Positions 11,601 through 15,229 of a DNA stretch of 15,229 nt are shown in pieces. Under the pieces are notes generated by a model. The model had not been told where the DNA came from. It searched no databases and was given only the letters and a program-made list of their open reading frames with translations. Source of the stretch: CAJBLF01 sp964560855 (GTDB taxonomy: Bacteria; Patescibacteriota; Gracilibacteria; Absconditabacterales; Absconditicoccaceae); NCBI GenBank assembly GCA_964560855.1, contig CAZLLU010000020.1, positions 1 through 15,229 of the forward strand. The letters run 5' to 3'. Position numbers and translations under genes: made by a program. Position 1 is the stretch's first letter; each line of letters opens with the position of its first letter.

Positions 11601-13678
11601 CCAAATTTTGTTCCAGAGAACATATCGGCAATTGCTTTGCCAGGATATTTTCCAAGTCTCAAATAGATAAGATCGGTGACATAATTGATAGCTTTGATCG
11701 TATTGTATGTACAGGTATTTCTTACTCCATTCAATGTATCCTCATCAAATATTTGCTGGAGATTGTCTGAATTAAAAAATTCATTTGTAGAGGTGTTTGC
11801 TTTCCCTTTTATTTCATCAAGATATGCTTCATCTTCTCCTGTAGAAGCGAAAAGAATATCATAATTTGGTAGATCTGTTCATGTGATATTAGTATAGCCT
11901 TCATTAAGATCGAGATTTTTGTTGATTAGATTAAGCTGTTTTTCTCGATCAGAAAATATTCCATCAGAAGTTTGTATGTTAGCGAGGATGTTGTTCTGAA
12001 TTTCTTTTTTGTCCAAGAATAATCGAGAGAGATCTTTTCCTTCATTGAGCTGTTCACCGACGGTCTTGAGGTATCCCTTGATGTCAGCTGCAGAGCTGAG
12101 ATTTGTCTCAACTCACTTGTGTGTATAGGTGGTATTTTTCATGAACTCCATGAATTCAACCATAGTGATTTGTCCGTTATCTTTTGTTTGCTCCGTGATG
12201 AAGATTTCTATAGCATTTTTAAGATTATCGTTTTCTGAAGCAGTACTGCATGCAAGCAAAATGTTCTTGATAAGATTAGATGTTTCAGGTCCATCTACGA
12301 TGATTTTTTCTTTTTCAGAATCTCAATCGATATTTCATCGTTCTGTAGTTGCATATTGCAAAAAGTTCGTGTAGAGCTGTCCGCCCATCACGCTTCATGT
12401 ATCTCTACGTTTCTTGTTCTGTTTATCTCTGCCGATGATGTCAGTGCTATTGACGATACCATCACTATCAAAATCACAGAGGAACATAAATACTCTGTAT
12501 GATGCGTCATTTCATTCATCATCTTCCAGTTGTAGATGTCTTAGCATTACATCGTTGTTGTATGCTGCAGTGTAATCCATATTCTTGGCAGCATCGCCGA
12601 CGTCAGCCAATCTTTCGAGTGCATCCCAAAATTCATGCTCGTTAGTCCCTTCTACGGCGGTTATGATGAGGTCAGCGATTTTGTCGGTGTCCCTAAATAT
12701 TCCTTTGCTGTTATATTTTTTTGTCTTGATGAAATTTTCTTTGAATACATCCTTGAATTCTTTTTTGAATGATTTGATGCCGGTATCTGTCCAGACATAA
12801 TCTCAATCCTCACCGACATCACAATTCTTGATGACGAGATCAAGGAGACTAGAGCTTTTGTTATCTGTATTATGCTCTTTGGCATAGGTCATAGGATCGA
12901 GCATTTCTTCAAGGATTTCTGTCAAGTCATCCCAATTGATGCCTCTGATGTCAGCTTTTTCAAAAGCTTCCGCCATATCCTCATTGAGTATTCCAAGGAT
13001 AGCCGTGTTTTTATCTTTGTTGTTGCTCCTATAGGTATTGACGATACCTGCATCTCTGAGCTCTTTATTGCTCATCCTTCCGTCTTGGTTTTCATCGAAC
13101 TCTGTAGTGAAATCGTAGTAGGTATAGGATTCTATCTCTGTCGAATTAAGGTCGCTAGGATTGATATAATGTTCAATCTCTTTTTCTTTTTCTCCATTGT
13201 TTTTATTTGTTTCACCTGCTTCATTTTGATTTTCTTTCGTTATGTTGCCAGAGCTAGTAACTTCATCTCGGAGATTGTTCAGTTCGAATTTATAGTTTTT
13301 TAGAGCATTTTTGATTTCATTGTTTTTGATTTCATCTAGCTCTTTTTGGTATCTTGAGGAATCGATGACATAGTTTGCAAGCGCATTCAATTTGTCGCGA
13401 TTTCATGTCATAACGATATTTTCTATGGTATCGGAGAATGAGCTACCGTTGACGGTAATCGTTATATTTTTTGTCCAATCGTTGGACAATACTCAATCAA
13501 ACCGTTTTTCAACAGCATCATTGATGGCAGCGAGTTTAGTATCAAGGTTTTCTTCTTCGGTTACTTTCAACTTTAGATTGGAAAGTTCGTTTTTGGTAAT
13601 ATCTATGACATTATCTTCATGGATATACTCCACCGTCTTGTCTCTTTTCTCACTATTACTGATGGTTGCTTTTCCCAT
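8654..13678 (-). CDS. Giant 1674-residue protein with EF-hand-like loops and a Gly-rich membrane segment
   Basis: One frame of 1675 codons from ATG 13678 to TAA 8654, with 30 in-frame TGAs and no internal TAA or TAG. No signal peptide is seen. Residues about 107-140 are charged and helical (coiled-coil-like). Residues 195-206 (DENQDGRMSNKE) are a complete EF-hand loop, and 402-413 (DFDSDGIVNSTD) are a complete EF-hand/dockerin-like loop. Weaker half-matches are at about 497-508 (KDNGQITMVEF) and about 703 (PDGTINEKE). Residues 959-1002 are hydrophobic with GxxxG-type spacing (GVGASLGSVIPGWGTLVGAA), as in glycine-zipper membrane segments. The C-terminus is a Gly/Glu/Asn-rich acidic tail. An in-frame ATG at 13714 would add 12 residues; neither start has a Shine-Dalgarno, so the start is uncertain. 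I recognise no known family. It heads the operon of secreted proteins, so a Ca-dependent envelope or surface-assembly role is possible but unproven. Confidence 0.9.
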
Positions 13679-13681
13679 ACA

Positions 13682-13698
13682 ATCGAGTTTTTCTCGAA
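13682..13698 (-). other. Small inverted repeat beside the start of the giant gene
   Basis: TCGAG (13683-13687), five T, CTCGA (13693-13697) is a perfect 5-bp inverted repeat. On the minus-strand transcript it places a small hairpin about 5 nt before the ATG at 13678. If translation begins at 13714 instead, it is coding. It might affect initiation, but it is short enough to be chance. Confidence 0.3.
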
Positions 13699-13747
13699 AT
13701 AAAAGTTTACACATACAATAGTACTCAGAAAAAAAAATTTTACCCAA

Positions 13748-13775
13748 TTTATATCCCTTTTGGAGATATTTCAGA
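13748..13775 (-). promoter_or_regulatory. Candidate promoter for the four-gene operon
   Basis: On the minus strand a weak -35 TCTGAA (13775-13770), a 16-nt spacer and a -10 TATAAA (13753-13748) would start transcription near 13741. That is 27 nt before ATG 13714 or 63 nt before ATG 13678. The -35 is poor, but the spacing equals that of the two better promoters in the window. The surrounding 13715-13880 stretch is AT-rich leader or spacer, with no other feature seen. Confidence 0.4.
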
Positions 13776-13870
13776 TTCCGTTTTATTGAAAATGATATAT
13801 AATAGGGAATAAAGGGGAAAAGAAGAAAATATATGATCTGTACGAAGGAAAACTTTTTAGCAAAAAAAAG

Positions 13871-13909
13871 AAAAAAAAGAAAAAAAGAGTATGCTATGAT
13901 CTCTTTTTT
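13871..13909 (-). terminator. Terminator after tRNA-Thr
   Basis: AAAAAAGAG (13881-13889) and CTCTTTTTT (13901-13909) form a 9-bp stem with an 11-nt loop. On the minus strand it is followed by T-rich tracts reaching beyond 13871. It starts about 10 nt after the tRNA 3' end. The stem is AU-rich, so it may be modest in strength. The long T tracts support an intrinsic terminator. Confidence 0.6.
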
Positions 13910-13918
13910 TGTGTGATT

Positions 13919-13991
13919 AGCCACGGATCGGGATCGAACCGACGACCTCACCCTTACCATGGGTGCGCTCTACCGACTGAGCTACCGCGGC
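13919..13991 (-). tRNA. tRNA-Thr (anticodon GGT)
   Basis: A 73-nt cloverleaf. The acceptor stem GCCGCGG pairs with CCGTGGC (one G-T wobble). The D arm reads AGCTCAGTCGGTAGAGC. The anticodon stem CACCC/GGGTG closes the loop ATGGTAA, giving anticodon GGT at 13958-13956. The T arm has the TTCGATC loop. G1-C72, C2-G71 and G34-G35-U36 agree with threonine identity elements known from E. coli. It reads ACC and ACT. The discriminator is T, and the 3' CCA is not encoded, so it must be added enzymatically. It lies between two surface-protein transcription units and has its own promoter and terminator. Confidence 0.95.
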
Positions 13992-14012
13992 ATTTACTTG
14001 GAATGTGGATTG

Positions 14013-14040
14013 CTTATACCAAAAAGAGAAGAAAAATCAA
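14013..14040 (-). promoter_or_regulatory. Candidate promoter for tRNA-Thr
   Basis: The minus strand shows -35 TTGATT (14040-14035), a 16-nt spacer and -10 TATAAG (14018-14013). The predicted start near 14006 leaves a leader of about 15 nt before the mature tRNA at 13991. It lies directly after the terminator of the upstream gene. Confidence 0.6.
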
Positions 14041-14048
14041 TGATTTAT

Positions 14049-14083
14049 GAAAAAAGACGACGTCGAAGCATCGCCTTCTTTGT
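14049..14083 (-). terminator. Terminator after the SLH-like protein gene
   Basis: The minus strand reads AAAGAAGGCG, a loop of about 13 nt, then CGTCGTCTTTTTT. This gives an imperfect stem of about ten pairs (one mismatch, one G-T) followed directly by a run of six T. It lies 19 nt past the TAG at 14102 and before the tRNA promoter. Confidence 0.6.
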
Positions 14084-14101
14084 TTTTTCCAGAAATGGTA
14101 T

Positions 14102-15229
14102 CTATCTAAAGAACTTCAAAAAATCTTTGAGTCATCTGATTTCGTTTTGGTTCGTCGTAGTTTTTTCTTCCGCTGCTGCATGTGTCGTTTCTTCATCGAT
14201 CATAGGGGTGGTATCTTGGGGCTCATAAGGTTTGAGGATGAAAAACTTCTTGAGATCTTGCAAGAGCATCCTGAGCGAAGTGCTCACAGAAGTAGCAGGT
14301 GAGGTGGTGACCGTAGTCCCTGTCTTTGCTGCCGTTCATGGAGCAGAAGTTGTAGGCTTTTCAGGTGCAGCTGCATGAGAAGTAAAATCTGATCTACTGA
14401 CGAGGGAGAGATCATTTTTGATCGTATCAAATGCTTCGATAACGAATGACAGCATCACTTTGCTTCCTACAGGAGGCAGCAATCCTATCTTCTTGATTTG
14501 TGCGACATGCTTGGTATATCGAGGGGTTTGAGAATTAAGTTCAAGATTGTATTTTCCGTCATAGATTGTCCTAGAGAGTACTGCTGCAAAATCTTTTTCG
14601 TTGATGTAGAGTAATGGATCAAAATTGATTTTAATCGCGATTCCATCCTTATGGACACCCATAATATTGAGCATGCATGCATTAGTGATTGCTTGCTGTT
14701 CGGTTTTTGAAAGATGTCCGATATCATTAAATTCGCATGGTCTAGTTCTATCTGGTTCGAGTCCAAGAACATCTATTGCAAATGTGCTTGCAAGCTGAGC
14801 CATATCTTTTCTAGTGATAGGTTTATCAGTTGATGGTGCAGTATGCATAGGTGTTGATGGAGCTGCACATGTTCCATCATAATAGCTTGGTGAGAGATCT
14901 TGTCCATTACAATCATCTTTATGTAATCCTCAACCGCCTCATCATGAAGTTCTGTTTGAACAATTCATCACTAGAGTACATGAAGGGGAACAACTAAGAT
15001 TTCATTGATTGTATCAATAATCTGCACATGTTTTTCCATTGAGATTAGTTCCATCACATGCCTCGGTGTCTTCGATGATATTATTTCCGCAGGTAGTTCA
15101 TGAACATTCAGGCTCCAATGGATCACAGATAGGTTTATTGTAGATATCATTTCCCAACGTACATTTTTCATCGTTACAATCACATGCATCACCTAACGGA
15201 TCTCTATATTCTGTCCTGGTATAGGAAAA
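14102..15229 (-). CDS. Surface protein with DUF4215-like Cys repeat and S-layer-homology-like domain (N-terminus beyond window)
   Basis: Partial gene: the last 375 codons plus TAG are visible; numbering is from the right edge. A Cys-rich module spans about 47-90 (CGNNIIEDTEACDG, then GKTCADYGYNQGNLSC), a form of the CDxxNLxGxTC...GxLxCxxxC repeat. Its TGA codons at 72 and 76 fall on the two glycines conserved in that repeat. A run of six glycines follows, three of them TGA. Residues about 138-270 match the S-layer-homology domain common in CPR surface proteins: ITRKDMAQLA, CEFNDI, ACMLNIMGV, INEKDFAAVLSR, YTKHVAQIKKIGLL. SLH domains usually bind cell-wall polymers, so the protein is probably anchored to the envelope. 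A Thr/Ala/Pro/Ser linker (about 283-330) and a short charged helical end (LKDFLKFFR) follow. Eight in-frame TGAs. The last lies 14 codons before the TAG, so a standard-code reading would cut off the end. Confidence 0.92.

Noticed and set aside
13860..13885. A-rich tract as a programmed frameshift site
   Set aside because: It lies between the tRNA and the operon, outside any gene, and is better explained as the T tract of the tRNA terminator read on the other strand.
13679..13960. N-terminal extension of the giant gene into the tRNA-Thr region
   Set aside because: The frame stays open, but it would run through the tRNA, its terminator and the AT-rich leader, and the added sequence is Phe/Lys/Tyr-rich noise. 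A start at 13678 or 13714 is more sensible.
1..15229. A stretch of decayed pseudogenes broken by many stops
   Set aside because: The breaks are only TGA; TAA and TAG occur only at gene ends, and the frame is kept for up to 1675 codons. Decay would give all three stops and frameshifts.
1..15229. TGA as tryptophan (table 4) or selenocysteine
   Set aside because: TGAs lie in poly-Gly runs and at conserved glycines. Trp at those sites does not fit, and dozens of Sec residues in surface proteins without SECIS hairpins is not credible.

Overview
The window looks like part of a genome from the Patescibacteria/CPR lineage that reads TGA as glycine (translation table 25; Absconditabacteria/SR1 or Gracilibacteria). 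With standard stops the minus strand is a string of short fragments. When TGA is read as Gly, those fragments join into six long frames covering almost the whole window. I counted about 86 in-frame TGA codons. All five visible gene ends are TAA or TAG, and many TGAs fall on conserved glycines of recognisable families. Several CGA/CGG codons fall where tryptophan or another aromatic is expected. This suggests the second reassignment (CGA/CGG to Trp) that I recall being reported for Absconditabacterales, and it favours SR1 over other groups. All residue numbers below assume TGA = Gly.

Layout, read along the minus strand from right to left. (1) 15229-14102: the 3' part of a secreted protein with a Cys-rich DUF4215-like repeat, a Gly run, an S-layer-homology-like domain and a Thr/Ala/Pro linker, followed by a hairpin terminator. 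(2) 13991-13919: tRNA-Thr(GGT) with its own candidate promoter and a terminator. (3) 13678-1033: a probable four-gene operon with 37, 57 and 33 nt gaps. It encodes a 1674-residue protein with EF-hand-like loops and a Gly-rich membrane segment (no signal peptide), then three secreted proteins of 359, 890 and 1246 residues that combine Cys-rich DUF4215-like motifs, Ig/PKD-like domains and DUF11 repeats. It ends at a perfect 28-bp palindromic terminator. (4) A strong promoter (TTGACA-N16-TATAAA) then drives a secreted Cys-rich repeat protein that runs off the left edge.

Five of the six proteins look built for the cell surface: signal peptides, disulfide-type Cys motifs, Ca-binding Asp motifs, beta-sandwich repeats and an SLH-like anchor. 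The simplest reading is a locus for cell-envelope or host-contact structures of an epibiotic or predatory CPR cell. That role is inferred from domain composition and published lifestyles of the group, not shown by the sequence. I found no plus-strand genes, CRISPR arrays, transposases or phage genes.
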